From Paenarthrobacter sp. GOM3 (lineage in GTDB: Bacteria; Actinomycetota; Actinomycetes; Actinomycetales; Micrococcaceae), in assembly GCF_018215265.2 (NCBI RefSeq), contig NZ_CP136562.1, positions 620,001 through 684,000 of the forward strand: a DNA stretch of 64,000 nucleotides. Reading direction: 5' to 3'. A model generated the notes under the pieces. It did no database searches. It saw only the letters and a list, made by a program, of their open reading frames with translations, and was not told where the DNA came from. Below are positions 47,006 to 57,107 of the stretch, piece by piece (position 1 is the first letter of the stretch; every line of letters starts with the position of its first letter). The position numbers and the translations under genes are program-made.

Positions 47006-47903
47006 GTTTGGGGGCTTGCTTGGCGATGTCGTTGAGGGCACCGGCCAAGGTTGGGTGCTCGAAGGCGAACCCCGCGTCGAGGAGTTTCCGGGGCTCAACC
47101 CAGCGGCTCTTGAGCACCAACTCGGTCTGTGTCCGGATCAGAACGGCTCCGGCTTCCAGGAGCCAGGCCGGCGTAGGAATGCCAAAAGGGACCCCCATGC
47201 TCTGCCGAACCATCGACATTAGCTCCCGGTTGTCCACCGGGTACGGGGTTGCCGCGTTCACAGGACCCGTCAGCTCAGCGCGCTCGTGGACGAACAGCAC
47301 CGTCCTAAACAAGTCCTCCACATGGATCCAGCTGAATTTCTGCGTACCCGGACCCATGTGCCCACCCAGGCCAAGCCGGGCAAGGTTCCGGAGGGGACTC
47401 ATGACACCACCGGCTCCCAGCACGATCGCAATCCGCAGGGCCACCTTCCGAGTGTCCGGCGCAACGGCAGCCGCCAACTCGTCTTCCCATGCGCGGGCCA
47501 CGTCGACGGAGAACCCAGTGCCCAACTCGCCGGAGGCCTCCGATTGTGGGTGGTCGTCCGCGTGCCGGTAGATGGTCCCGGTGCTCGAGTTGATCCAGGT
47601 TCGGGGAGGTTCGGCACACGCAGCAACCGCCCGGCCCAACGCACGTGTCGTCAAAACCCGGGAATCCATGATCTCGCGCCGGTGCCGCTCGTCGTAACGG
47701 CAATTCACGGATCGTCCGGCGAGATTCACCAGCAGTTCGGCGCCGTCCAGCGCCTTGGCGATGCCGCCGTCGTCGTGCCATTGGGCGTCAGCTGAGACAT
47801 CCCGCCCGACTGTCCGGACCTGCCAGCCTTCTTCGAGGAACCGCCGCGTGAAGTAGCTGCCAATGAACCCGCTGGCACCGGCGATCACCACAGTCCGCGG
47901 CAT
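46992..47903 (-). CDS. TIGR01777-family epimerase-like protein
   Basis: An ATG at 47903 gives 303 aa beginning MPRTVVIAGASGFIGSY. The SDR-like nucleotide site, LVNLAGRSVNCRY, STGTIYRHADDHP and the C-terminal ALRALGVELK-like region (VELVLKSRWVEPRKLLDAGFAFEHP) identify the YfcH/TIGR01777 group. The reaction is not known. It is coupled to the TetR gene by TGATG. Confidence 0.88.
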   Translation of the reverse strand: MPRTVVIAGASGFIGSYFTRRFLEEGWQVRTVGRDVSADAQWHDDGGIAKALDGAELLVNLAGRSVNCRYDERHRREIMDSRVLTTRALGRAVAACAEPPRTWINSSTGTIYRHADDHPQSEASGELGTGFSVDVARAWEDELAAAVAPDTRKVALRIAIVLGAGGVMSPLRNLARLGLGGHMGPGTQKFSWIHVEDLFRTVLFVHERAELTGPVNAATPYPVDNRELMSMVRQSMGVPFGIPTPAWLLEAGAVLIRTQTELVLKSRWVEPRKLLDAGFAFEHPTLAGALNDIAKQAPKPSLT

Positions 47904-48565
47904 CACGAATCTTCCTTGACGCTGCGTACGAGTCCCAAAACGTCGTCGAAGACCTTGCTGACTCCGGGAATCTTTGCCAGAGACAGACCGCGAGCCACAA
48001 GAGGGGCGGCACCGTCGATGAGCTTGCGGGTGCGTCGCTGTCCCTCCGAGCGGTCGTAGACCCAGAACAGTGCGACGCCCATGTACGCCAGCCACAGCAG
48101 TTCGGGCAGCTCCCCGCGCAGCTTCTTCGCGACGGCGGGAGAGGAGCCCTCGACGGCGGAACGGAAGATTGCGAGCGAAGCCTCGCGGGCGGCGGTGGAT
48201 GCCTCGCCGAATGGGTTGACGGGCGACGTCGGCCGGATCGCCGTCGCGATGAAGTCGGAACCGAACTGGTGGTACGGCGCCATGACGTCGACGCCGGTGT
48301 GCAGCACTGCTTTCAGGCGCCCGGCGAGATCCTGAACGCCTTCCAGGGCCTGTGCCGCGACGACTGCATGCTCATTCTGGACCTGGACGTACAGCTCCTG
48401 GACCAGCTCATCCTTGGAAGCAAAGTAGTAGTAGGCGTTCCCTACGGAGACACCGGCTTCCTGCGCTATGGCGCGCATGGTGGTCTTTTCGAAGCCGATT
48501 TCGCGGAACATCTTCAGTGCGACGTCTGCCACGAGTTGCCGGGTCTGTTCGCTCCTTGCTGCCAC
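47903..48565 (-). CDS. TetR-family regulator (2)
   Basis: The GTG at 48565 with an AAGGAG site gives 220 aa. The N-terminal frame upstream to 48766 only translates the repeat array. The HTH is clear (ADVALKMFREIGFEKTTMRAIAQEAGVSVGNAYYYF). Two palindromes just upstream are likely its operators. It is co-transcribed with the TIGR01777 gene. Confidence 0.91.
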   Translation of the reverse strand: MAARSEQTRQLVADVALKMFREIGFEKTTMRAIAQEAGVSVGNAYYYFASKDELVQELYVQVQNEHAVVAAQALEGVQDLAGRLKAVLHTGVDVMAPYHQFGSDFIATAIRPTSPVNPFGEASTAAREASLAIFRSAVEGSSPAVAKKLRGELPELLWLAYMGVALFWVYDRSEGQRRTRKLIDGAAPLVARGLSLAKIPGVSKVFDDVLGLVRSVKEDS

Positions 48566-48586
48566 CTGAGGCTCCTTGATGAGGTT

Positions 48587-48634
48587 TTGAACGTGTTCAA
48601 GACTGAGTATGGCACGGTTTCTGAACGTGTTCAA
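48587..48634. promoter_or_regulatory. Two TGAACGTGTTCA palindromes
   Basis: TTGAACGTGTTCAA at 48587-48600 and CTGAACGTGTTCAA at 48621-48634 share perfect TGAAC/GTTCA arms around GT and lie 34 bp apart. They flank the likely promoter of the TetR gene and should be its autoregulatory operators. Confidence 0.8.
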
Positions 48635-48643
48635 AAGCGGGAG

Positions 48644-48762
48644 GTGAGGGAGGGGCGGCGGGAAGGGGGGTGGGATGTGGGAGAGGGTTGGCGGGAAGGG
48701 GGTGGGATGTGAAGGAGGGTTGGCCGGAAGGGGGTGGGATGTGGGAGAGGGGTGGCGGTGGG
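48644..48762. repeat. 32/33-bp-period tandem repeat array 3 (about four units)
   Basis: Units start at 48644, 48677, 48709 and 48741. Each has GTGRGRGAGG-like and GGGAAGGGGGTGGGAT-like parts, and the array is about 75% identical to array 2. It lies between the TetR gene and the divergent queuosine transporter gene. Confidence 0.85.
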
Positions 48763-48866
48763 ACAATGGAACCGGTGCCGGGCCAGATGCCCCACCACCA
48801 CAGTGCTAATACAGCGGGGCAGCCAGATGCGGCGGCCTGCGCGAACCACTACGAAATGGATGACCC

Positions 48867-49577
48867 ATGTCTTCGCCCTCCGGCTCCAGCACGCTGAGCA
48901 AGCCTGCACCCCGCTTCGCCTCGATCGGTTCCCCGTACTTCGGCATCATGTTGGCCGTCATGGCCGTGGTGCTGATCCTGTCCAACATCGGCGCTTCCAA
49001 GGGTGTGGAGCTCGGGCCGATCATCACCGATGGAGGGTTCTTCCTCTTCCCGTTGGCCTACATCCTGGGCGACGTCATGAGCGAGGTCTACGGCTTCAAA
49101 GTGGCCCGCAAAGCCATCGTCACCTCGTTCGCCCTGAGTGTGTTCGCCTCTCTTTGCTACTGGGTGATCATCATCCTGCCCGGTTTCAATGATGACTACG
49201 GAACCGCCAAGCAGGCAGCCATCGAGGGCGCACTGGGACCCGTGCCGCAGATCGTCCTTGCCTCGCTGCTCGCCTTCCTGGCAGGACAGACCATCAACTC
49301 CTGGATCCTGGTGAAGATGAAAGCCCGCACAGGCGAAAGGAGCCTGTGGGCACGCCTCATGGGTTCTTCCGTGGTGGGCGAATTCGTCGACACCCTGATC
49401 TTCTGCAGCATCGCGGCATCCGTCATCGGGATCTCGGACGCTGGCTCGTTCGTCAACTACGTCCTGGTGGGCTTCGTCTACAAGACCGCCGTCGAGTTCC
49501 TGTTCGTTCCGATCACGGTGCTGGTTGTTGGCTGGATCAAGAAGCGCGAGCCCAGCTACGGAGCAGTCGCAGCCTAG
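48867..49577 (+). CDS. Queuosine precursor transporter (YhhQ/VUT type)
   Basis: This 236-aa membrane protein has six segments. FPLAYILGDVMSEVYGFKVARKAIV and MGSSVVGEFVDTLIFCSIA are family signatures. It imports a queuosine precursor (preQ0/preQ1 or queuine), which fits the convergent tgt gene. No queuosine synthesis genes are in the window, so salvage is likely. Confidence 0.92.
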   Translation: MSSPSGSSTLSKPAPRFASIGSPYFGIMLAVMAVVLILSNIGASKGVELGPIITDGGFFLFPLAYILGDVMSEVYGFKVARKAIVTSFALSVFASLCYWVIIILPGFNDDYGTAKQAAIEGALGPVPQIVLASLLAFLAGQTINSWILVKMKARTGERSLWARLMGSSVVGEFVDTLIFCSIAASVIGISDAGSFVNYVLVGFVYKTAVEFLFVPITVLVVGWIKKREPSYGAVAA

Positions 49578-49601
49578 GACCAGAGCCTAGAACTCGAGGG
49601 C

Positions 49602-50933
<1,332 letters not shown>

Positions 50934-50979
50934 CTACCTAGTGTGCCAGCTTTACCGTGGGTAACCAGCGGAGGAAGCC

Positions 50980-51690
50980 CTACGACCCGTAGTTTTCAGC
51001 CTTCCAGTTGTCCCACGAGGACCGGATGTCCGCCAACGTGTGGGCCCCCAGATCGTAGGTGGAGGCAATCACCATGGACCCGCCGTCGGGCCTTTTCTCC
51101 GGGATCGGTAACTGCTCAGCGACGATCAGCAGGCCTTCCCCATGTTCGGCGTAGCTGTGGACGGTGAGGCCAACCTGGTGCCGGCTCTTGAACCAGACCT
51201 TGCCGGAGATCTTCTCGCCGGTAGCAAGGGTGAGCGAGTATTCCTCCCCAACGGGCGGCAGATCCCCTAGTCCCAACTTCTCGATTGCCGGACCGCCTTT
51301 GCCGGGGAGGGAGACGAAATGAGTCCGTCGGTGCCCGTGCGGATGGCGCTCAAGGGCGAACCGCAGTTGGTGCAGGAAGGTGAGCCAGCCTTGGGTGATG
51401 TCTTCGTCCCAGTCGGCCCACTCGGAATCGTGGTCCAGGGCAACCCTGGTGATCCGCACTTCGGTGCCGCCGGAGACAGGGTGAAGCTCAAAGATGTCGC
51501 CGCCATTGACCGTCAGGCTGGTGTGATCGGGCCCTTCAACGACGTCGGTATTGAAGTAGATCTGTTTGATTTCATCGTTCAGGTCGTCGGCCTCCCAGCC
51601 GTGCCATTGGGCGACCAACGACGGTTCACGCAGCATTGTCCAAACCTGCTGCGCATCGGCATTAACCACAACGCTCAGATTGTTCGTCAT
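50980..51690 (-). CDS. SRPBCC / AHSA1-type protein
   Basis: The ATG at 51690 gives 236 aa (MTNNLSVVVNADAQQVWTML). It has the START-like fold pattern of AHSA1-type proteins in the first half and a beta-rich second half. The ligand is unknown. A frame extending to 52113 overlaps the next gene and is not used. Confidence 0.82.
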   Translation of the reverse strand: MTNNLSVVVNADAQQVWTMLREPSLVAQWHGWEADDLNDEIKQIYFNTDVVEGPDHTSLTVNGGDIFELHPVSGGTEVRITRVALDHDSEWADWDEDITQGWLTFLHQLRFALERHPHGHRRTHFVSLPGKGGPAIEKLGLGDLPPVGEEYSLTLATGEKISGKVWFKSRHQVGLTVHSYAEHGEGLLIVAEQLPIPEKRPDGGSMVIASTYDLGAHTLADIRSSWDNWKAENYGS

Positions 51691-51739
51691 GGCCCCGAAT
51701 CTACCGCCGTTCGTCCCGGCATAACAGGCCCGGAACCTG

Positions 51740-52741
51740 TCAGGCCCGCACCGATTCCAGTTCGTTGCCGATGCGCCGGGCCAGCTCTTCCTCGCCGATG
51801 GTCTTCGATCCGCCGTGGGCACGCAGGAACATGAGGGCCTCCAAGCGGAGGAACCGCCATTCGCGCTCTGCCTCGTGGTTGCCGTTGTCGATTGCGCGGA
51901 AGATTTCCTTGTCGTACAGGTTGGGTTCGTTGAGCGAACGCTGGCGGACCCTCGCGTTGATCCGGGCCTTGAACGGGTCCTCTTCCTGGGATTCGGGCGC
52001 GCGGAGCAGCTTCTCGTAGACGGCAGCCCGTTCGGACTGGCCAGCCTCGCGGCAGATGAAACTGGACAGTGCCAAGGCGCGTTCGATCGACGCCCACCGG
52101 TCCAGGTTCCCATCGAAAGGCAGGACGTTCAGCAGGTCCGCGACCGCCAGCGCGTGGTCCGGATCGCGAAGCACGATGCACAGGTCGAAGGCGAGGTCGC
52201 TGAGGTCCCGGAGGCAGCTTCCGGACTTGGTGTTGATGCCCTTCGCCAGCCGCTCCGCCAGCACCTGGACACCGTTCTTGCCCTTGTGGTCGGCGGCTGC
52301 GGCACGCACCACCGCTTCGGGGGTGCCGTCGGGTTCGGGAATGAGGGCAAGTTCTTCGGCGCTGGGCCCGGTATATGTTGGCGGGGTTTCCGGACGAGGA
52401 GGCACGACGACGGCGGGTCCGGCGGGCGCGTCGGCCTCGGCGTCGGTGGGGGTGCTGGAGCCCGGTTCGGCTTCGGCTGGGGCGTCCACTGGCGCTTCGG
52501 CCCCGGGGTCGGCAGGAACTCCGTCACCCACGGGAACACTGGACCCGACAGCGATCCTGATGGTGCCGCCGTCGACCGTTGTTAACAGCAGCAGCGCGGG
52601 GACACCGTAATCGTCGTTCTGCACCTCGATGGCGCGGATTTCTTCGGCCAGCCCGTCGCCGGGCGGGAACACAAAATCTCCGGGCTGCAGGTCCCCAGCC
52701 TGCTTTTCTTTGTACTGCTGTGTGGCTGGGCTGTGAGTCAT
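51740..52741 (-). CDS. Hypothetical protein with Pro/Ala/Glu-rich linker
   Basis: This 333-aa protein has an N-terminal beta-rich region (residues 1-70), a Pro/Ala/Asp-rich linker (70-130) and a helical C-terminal domain. There is no signal or membrane segment. I do not recognise a function. Confidence 0.78.
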   Translation of the reverse strand: MTHSPATQQYKEKQAGDLQPGDFVFPPGDGLAEEIRAIEVQNDDYGVPALLLLTTVDGGTIRIAVGSSVPVGDGVPADPGAEAPVDAPAEAEPGSSTPTDAEADAPAGPAVVVPPRPETPPTYTGPSAEELALIPEPDGTPEAVVRAAAADHKGKNGVQVLAERLAKGINTKSGSCLRDLSDLAFDLCIVLRDPDHALAVADLLNVLPFDGNLDRWASIERALALSSFICREAGQSERAAVYEKLLRAPESQEEDPFKARINARVRQRSLNEPNLYDKEIFRAIDNGNHEAEREWRFLRLEALMFLRAHGGSKTIGEEELARRIGNELESVRA

Positions 52742-52814
52742 CGGAAGTCCTTTGGTTCTCTTGGGGTCCGCCGTCCAGTCTACAAAGACCGGCCGCCGCA
52801 GGGGCCGGGACCCG

Positions 52815-53354
52815 CTAGAGGACGATGCCCGAGAAAGCCAATGCCTGCCGCACGAGGTTGCCGCGGCCGCCGTCGAATTCCTGCTGGACGTTCTCGCTCA
52901 GTACCTCTTGGGGCGTCATCCAGGTGAGTTCCAGGGCGTCTTGGCGTGGTTCGCATTCGCCGGTCACCGGGATCACGTAGGCCAGTGAAACGGCGTGCTG
53001 GCGGTCGTCCGTGAAACCCGTTTGCGAGGGCGCCGGGAAGTATTCGGCCACGGTGAACGGGACAGGGCTGATGGGGAGCTGCGGGAAAGCCAGGGGACCG
53101 AGGTCCTTTTCCATGTGCCGCAGGAGGGCTGCCCGGATGGTCTCGCGGTAGAGGACACGGCCGGAGACAAGGTATCGGACCATGTTGCCGTCGGCGTCGC
53201 CCTGCAGGAGCGTGCCGACTTCGTTGACATACCCGAGCGGATCCAACCTGACCGGAACAGCTTCCACATAAACCATGGGGAGGCGGCCGCGGGCTTCGAA
53301 GAGGTCTTCATCTGAAAGCCAGCCTGGATACGGGTCGGGTGTACGTACGCTCAT
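52815..53354 (-). CDS. NUDIX-like (DUF4916-type) protein
   Basis: This 179-aa protein resembles a NUDIX-fold subgroup (VEAVPVRLDPLGYVNEVGTLLQ, RETIRAALLRHMEKDLG, ELTWMTPQEV). The classical Nudix-box Glu residues are largely absent, so hydrolase activity is doubtful. Confidence 0.75.
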   Translation of the reverse strand: MSVRTPDPYPGWLSDEDLFEARGRLPMVYVEAVPVRLDPLGYVNEVGTLLQGDADGNMVRYLVSGRVLYRETIRAALLRHMEKDLGPLAFPQLPISPVPFTVAEYFPAPSQTGFTDDRQHAVSLAYVIPVTGECEPRQDALELTWMTPQEVLSENVQQEFDGGRGNLVRQALAFSGIVL

Positions 53355-53598
53355 GGTTAAGTTCTACCCCATCCCCGGTGGAACTTCCGTGGAGGCCCTG
53401 CCGGGTACAGGGCCGTTACGCTCTCGGCTGTATTCCGGGGCGGGGGATTGACTCCAACCTTTGGCGGTAGGAATCACTGCGGATTGTGGTCTCGAAAAAG
53501 ATTATTCGTCCGCAATGTAACCGGGAGACCAGACCCGGAAACAACATGTTCGAGCAAGCAAATCTGCTCAACGACTCCGTGGGGGAAGGAACCCAGAA

Positions 53599-54567
53599 AT
53601 GAACTACCGCCGAACCGGACACGCCAAGTACGCGACCCTTGTATCGCTGGCTTTGGCGTTGACGCTTACTGCCTGCACGCCGTCGTCGCCCGAGCCCGGC
53701 GGCGCACCAACGGAGCGTCCTGCCGCGTCCGCGCAGGAAGTGCTCGCTGAGCCGGTGGCGGAGGTCGATGCCCCTGTGGATGACGCTGCCCCCGTCGCTC
53801 CGATCCCAGCCGCCGAGCCCGCCCCGTTGGTGATTCCGGAGCCCGTGGTGGTTCCTGTTGTTGCCCAGCCTGCAAGTGAAGCACCCGCCCCGGCACCCAC
53901 GGAAACCGTTGAGCCCGCACCTGCGGTGACGGTTCCGCCCACGGCCCCGGTGGTGACGGTTCCGGCCCCGGAACCGGTTGTGACCCCGATTACCCCTCTT
54001 GAGCCCTCAACGCCGCATGTATCTCCGAACTACCCGGAAATCGGGACTTACACCTTCCCGGACGGACACATCTCCTTCGAGGTACCGTCCGGTTGGGGAA
54101 TGCAAGCCGAAGTTCCGGCTGTTGCGCCCGGGGACGACTACCCTTACGACGATCACTTCGCCATTGCCCACATCTTCGATGAAAACGGGCACAACGTGGT
54201 GGACATTACCAGCGGAGGTGTCGGCGGAGTGGTGGCCGGGCCCGTCAACCGCACCATTCTGGACTCGCAGAAGCTCAGCTCTTTTGACAACCGGGACGGG
54301 GCATCCTACTTTGCGGTCTTCCGGGACGTTTACCCCTTCGACACCGCGGAAACCAGGTACTTCGTGGGCATCGTCCCGGAAATGCTGGTGACCGAAGGTC
54401 CTGAGAGCACCTCTGCTGCAAGCTTCCTGATCATGGGCAACGGCGCTGCCACCGCCCAGGTGAACATCGACCCGTACATGACGCAGGAGGCCGCGGAGGC
54501 CTGGATGCAGTCCGAGCAGTACAGCAAGCTCAAGGGACTGCTTACCAGCCTCCGGTACGCACAGTAG
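53599..54567 (+). CDS. Hypothetical lipoprotein with long Pro/Val/Ala linker
   Basis: This 322-aa protein has a lipoprotein signal (LVSLALALTLTACTP, Cys26). A roughly 100-residue linker rich in Pro, Ala, Val and Glu follows, then a C-terminal domain (FPDGHISFEVPSGWGMQAEVP). It is surface-anchored, with the linker likely spanning the cell wall. The function is unknown. The 244 bp upstream hold only leader sequence. Confidence 0.83.
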   Translation: MNYRRTGHAKYATLVSLALALTLTACTPSSPEPGGAPTERPAASAQEVLAEPVAEVDAPVDDAAPVAPIPAAEPAPLVIPEPVVVPVVAQPASEAPAPAPTETVEPAPAVTVPPTAPVVTVPAPEPVVTPITPLEPSTPHVSPNYPEIGTYTFPDGHISFEVPSGWGMQAEVPAVAPGDDYPYDDHFAIAHIFDENGHNVVDITSGGVGGVVAGPVNRTILDSQKLSSFDNRDGASYFAVFRDVYPFDTAETRYFVGIVPEMLVTEGPESTSAASFLIMGNGAATAQVNIDPYMTQEAAEAWMQSEQYSKLKGLLTSLRYAQ

Positions 54568-54588
54568 CCCCCCGGGCGCCCGTTCCGC

Positions 54589-55293
54589 TCAGGCGGGCGC
54601 CCGTTCCACCACGATCGAGGCCGGTGCCGCGCCACCCGCGGCATCGGGGTTGGCGACGTACAGGATGCCTTCGCTGATCCGGGCCTCAGTGGCCGCTTCG
54701 GTGAGCCGTGCCAGCAGTGGTTCCAGTTCGCCGTCGTACTCGAACGCAAGCACACCGCTGGTTCCGTCCGCCCCGTGGATGATCTGGAGAATGCCGCCGT
54801 TCTTGGTGGTGAAGGTGGCTGATTCGTCGTCCGACGTCCGGGGCCGGGCGCCGATGCCGCGGAGCACACCGGCCGACAACTCCACGAGTGGGCTGACCCA
54901 GGTGGCCACGACGGCCAAGGCAGGGTCGGCTTCGGGGGACGTCGCCCACGTGCCATCAGCCGCCCGGGTCGCAGGGAAAGCGAAGAACTCGAAACCATCG
55001 TCGGCTGAGATGCGGGCCGTGGTGGCATCAGGGGTTTCGTGGATCTCGGCCTGGGTGCCGGCTTCCTCGGTTCGCCGCACGAACTCGTCCACGTCCCCCA
55101 CTTCGACGCTAAAAAGCGTGGACCCATCCAAGGGATGGCCGTGCTCCACATGCCCCAATGCGAGGCGACCCGAACCGGCGTCGAACTCCAGCCACTCACC
55201 GTCGTCAACGGTCTTCACCAAACCCAGCGCGTGCAGGATGGCGGCCCAGTCTTCCGGGCGGGAGGTGTAGTGGATGGGGCGGGCTCGCAACAT
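54589..55293 (-). CDS. VOC-family (glyoxalase-like) protein
   Basis: This 234-aa protein has two glyoxalase-like beta-alpha-beta modules (HYTSRPEDWAAILHALGL, STLFSVEVGDVDEFVRRTEEAG). No specific catalytic assignment is possible. It is divergent from the YdeI-type gene. Confidence 0.8.
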   Translation of the reverse strand: MLRARPIHYTSRPEDWAAILHALGLVKTVDDGEWLEFDAGSGRLALGHVEHGHPLDGSTLFSVEVGDVDEFVRRTEEAGTQAEIHETPDATTARISADDGFEFFAFPATRAADGTWATSPEADPALAVVATWVSPLVELSAGVLRGIGARPRTSDDESATFTTKNGGILQIIHGADGTSGVLAFEYDGELEPLLARLTEAATEARISEGILYVANPDAAGGAAPASIVVERAPA

Positions 55294-55343
55294 GGGGTCT
55301 CCTGGTGGGTTTCGGGATCCTCGTCCAAGCCTATGCTGGGGCC

Positions 55344-55934
55344 ATGCCCATTGAATTGGAAGAACTACTGGTCAAAGACGGCAACGCGTGGCGGGCCTGG
55401 TTGGCCGCCCATGCCGCCGAAAGCCCCGGGGTTTGGCTGATCCTGCACAAGAAGGGCGGCACCGTCACCGAACTGGATTACGATGCCGCGCTGGACGAAG
55501 CGTTGTGCTTTGGCTGGATCGATGGCCAGTCCAGGAGCCGCGACGCCGAAAGCTACTTCCAGCGCATGACGCCGCGGGGGCGCCGTAGCATCTGGTCCGC
55601 ACGGAACGTGGGGCACATTGCCCGGCTCGAATCTGAAGGCAGGATGACCGACGCCGGCCGTTCCGCGGTCGAGGCCGCCAAGGCAGACGGCCGTTGGGAG
55701 GCGGCCTACGCGGGGCCCGCCGATTCGGTGGTGCCGGCGGACCTGGCAGCGGCCATCGCAGCCGTGCCGGAGGCGCAGGCCATGTTCGACGTGCTCACAT
55801 CGCAGAACCGCTTCGCCCTCATCCACCGCACCAACCTGGTCAAAAGGGCCGACACGCGGGAGCGGAAGATCGCAGGCTTCGTGGAAATGCTGGCCCGCCA
55901 CGAAGCCCCGTACCCGCAACGCAAAAAGCCCTAG
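55344..55934 (+). CDS. YdeI/OmpD-associated family protein
   Basis: The ATG at 55344 gives 196 aa. VWLILHKKGG, DEALCFGWIDGQSRSRD and YFQRMTPRGRRSIWSARN are typical of the YdeI family. The in-frame start at 55158 lies within the VOC gene. The biochemical role of the family is not established. Confidence 0.85.
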   Translation: MPIELEELLVKDGNAWRAWLAAHAAESPGVWLILHKKGGTVTELDYDAALDEALCFGWIDGQSRSRDAESYFQRMTPRGRRSIWSARNVGHIARLESEGRMTDAGRSAVEAAKADGRWEAAYAGPADSVVPADLAAAIAAVPEAQAMFDVLTSQNRFALIHRTNLVKRADTRERKIAGFVEMLARHEAPYPQRKKP

Positions 55935-55940
55935 GCCGGC

Positions 55941-57107
55941 TCATTCACCGAAGGGGAAAGCCACACCCTCGCCAACCACGCGCAGGCACAATTCCGTCCC
56001 CGGCTTGGTGATGGAGGCGTTCCAGTGGCGGATGGTAATGATTTCGCCGCCCCCGGGGTAACGATAGCTGTTGCCCGAAGCGCTGCCGTCCGGCGCGGTG
56101 TACTCGCCGAGTTTGATGCGGACAGTGGTCTCCGGGCCGAAATAGTCCGTGTCCACCACCACGCCGCGGATCGGGCCGTCGGACGCGATCCGGATCTGCT
56201 CCGGGCGCAGCATGAGCTGGACCTTGCCCTGGGCCGGTGGTCGCCGGACGGGTATGCCGCCCAGGGAGCAGGTGGCCAACGAGCCCTCCATCCAAGCATC
56301 CAGGATCACCGCGTCGCCCAGGAACTCGGCGGTGGCGCGGTCAGCCGGGCGTGTGTAGACGACGAACGGGTTGCCGATCTGGGCCAGTTTCCCGCCGCGC
56401 ATGATTGCCACCTGGTCAGCGAAGGACAACGCCTCCGCTTGGTCGTGGGTCACCAGGATGGTGGTTACGCCGGCAGCATTGAGCACCTTCGCCACGGCCC
56501 TGCGGGTAGCCACGCGGAGGCCGGCGTCGAGGGCTGAGAACGGCTCGTCCAGCAGCATGAGCTCAGGTTCCCGCGCCAGCGCACGGGCAAGGGCCACGCG
56601 TTGTTGCTGTCCGCCGGACAACTGATGCGGCCGCCGTTTGGCCATGGACGCGTCAAGGGACACCATCTCCAGCAGTTCCTGGACACGCGCCCGTACCCCG
56701 CGCCGACCGCCGTCGAGCTTTGCCGAATCGAGGCCGAAGGCCACGTTCTGCCCCACCGTCAGGTGCGGAAAGAGTGCGCCGTCCTGGGCGACGTAGCCTA
56801 CTTGCCGCCTGTGTGCCGGCACCCAGAGGCCCTCTCCGGATACCGGTGAGCCGTTAAGGCTGATGGTCCCGGTATCCGGATGTTCAAAACCGGCTATCAG
56901 GCGCAGCAAGGTGGTCTTGCCCGAACCCGACGGCCCGACAATAGCGGTGGTGCCGCCCTTGGCCACCGACAAGTTCACGCCCTTCAGGACAGCCTGGGAA
57001 CCGAAGTTCTTGGTGACTTCGGCGATGTCCAGGTGGGCGTTGGTGGAGGTGGCCACTGAGGGTGCTACCCGGGGTGCAGGAAGCCTGGAAGGGGATTGTT
57101 CGGTCAC
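55941..57107 (-). CDS. Iron ABC transporter ATP-binding protein
   Basis: A GTG at 57107 overlaps the permease stop (GTGA) and gives 388 aa; the open frame continues upstream but inside the permease gene. Walker [10 protein letters not shown], signature LSGGQQQR and Walker [13 protein letters not shown] are complete, with a C-terminal TOBE-like domain. It is an FbpC-type ATPase powering ferric iron import. Confidence 0.93.
   Translation of the reverse strand: MTEQSPSRLPAPRVAPSVATSTNAHLDIAEVTKNFGSQAVLKGVNLSVAKGGTTAIVGPSGSGKTTLLRLIAGFEHPDTGTISLNGSPVSGEGLWVPAHRRQVGYVAQDGALFPHLTVGQNVAFGLDSAKLDGGRRGVRARVQELLEMVSLDASMAKRRPHQLSGGQQQRVALARALAREPELMLLDEPFSALDAGLRVATRRAVAKVLNAAGVTTILVTHDQAEALSFADQVAIMRGGKLAQIGNPFVVYTRPADRATAEFLGDAVILDAWMEGSLATCSLGGIPVRRPPAQGKVQLMLRPEQIRIASDGPIRGVVVDTDYFGPETTVRIKLGEYTAPDGSASGNSYRYPGGGEIITIRHWNASITKPGTELCLRVVGEGVAFPFGE

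Noticed and set aside
48566-48766. N-terminal extension of TetR (2) rich in Pro/His/Ser
   Set aside because: It only translates the tandem repeat array; a GTG with a good ribosome site lies at 48565.
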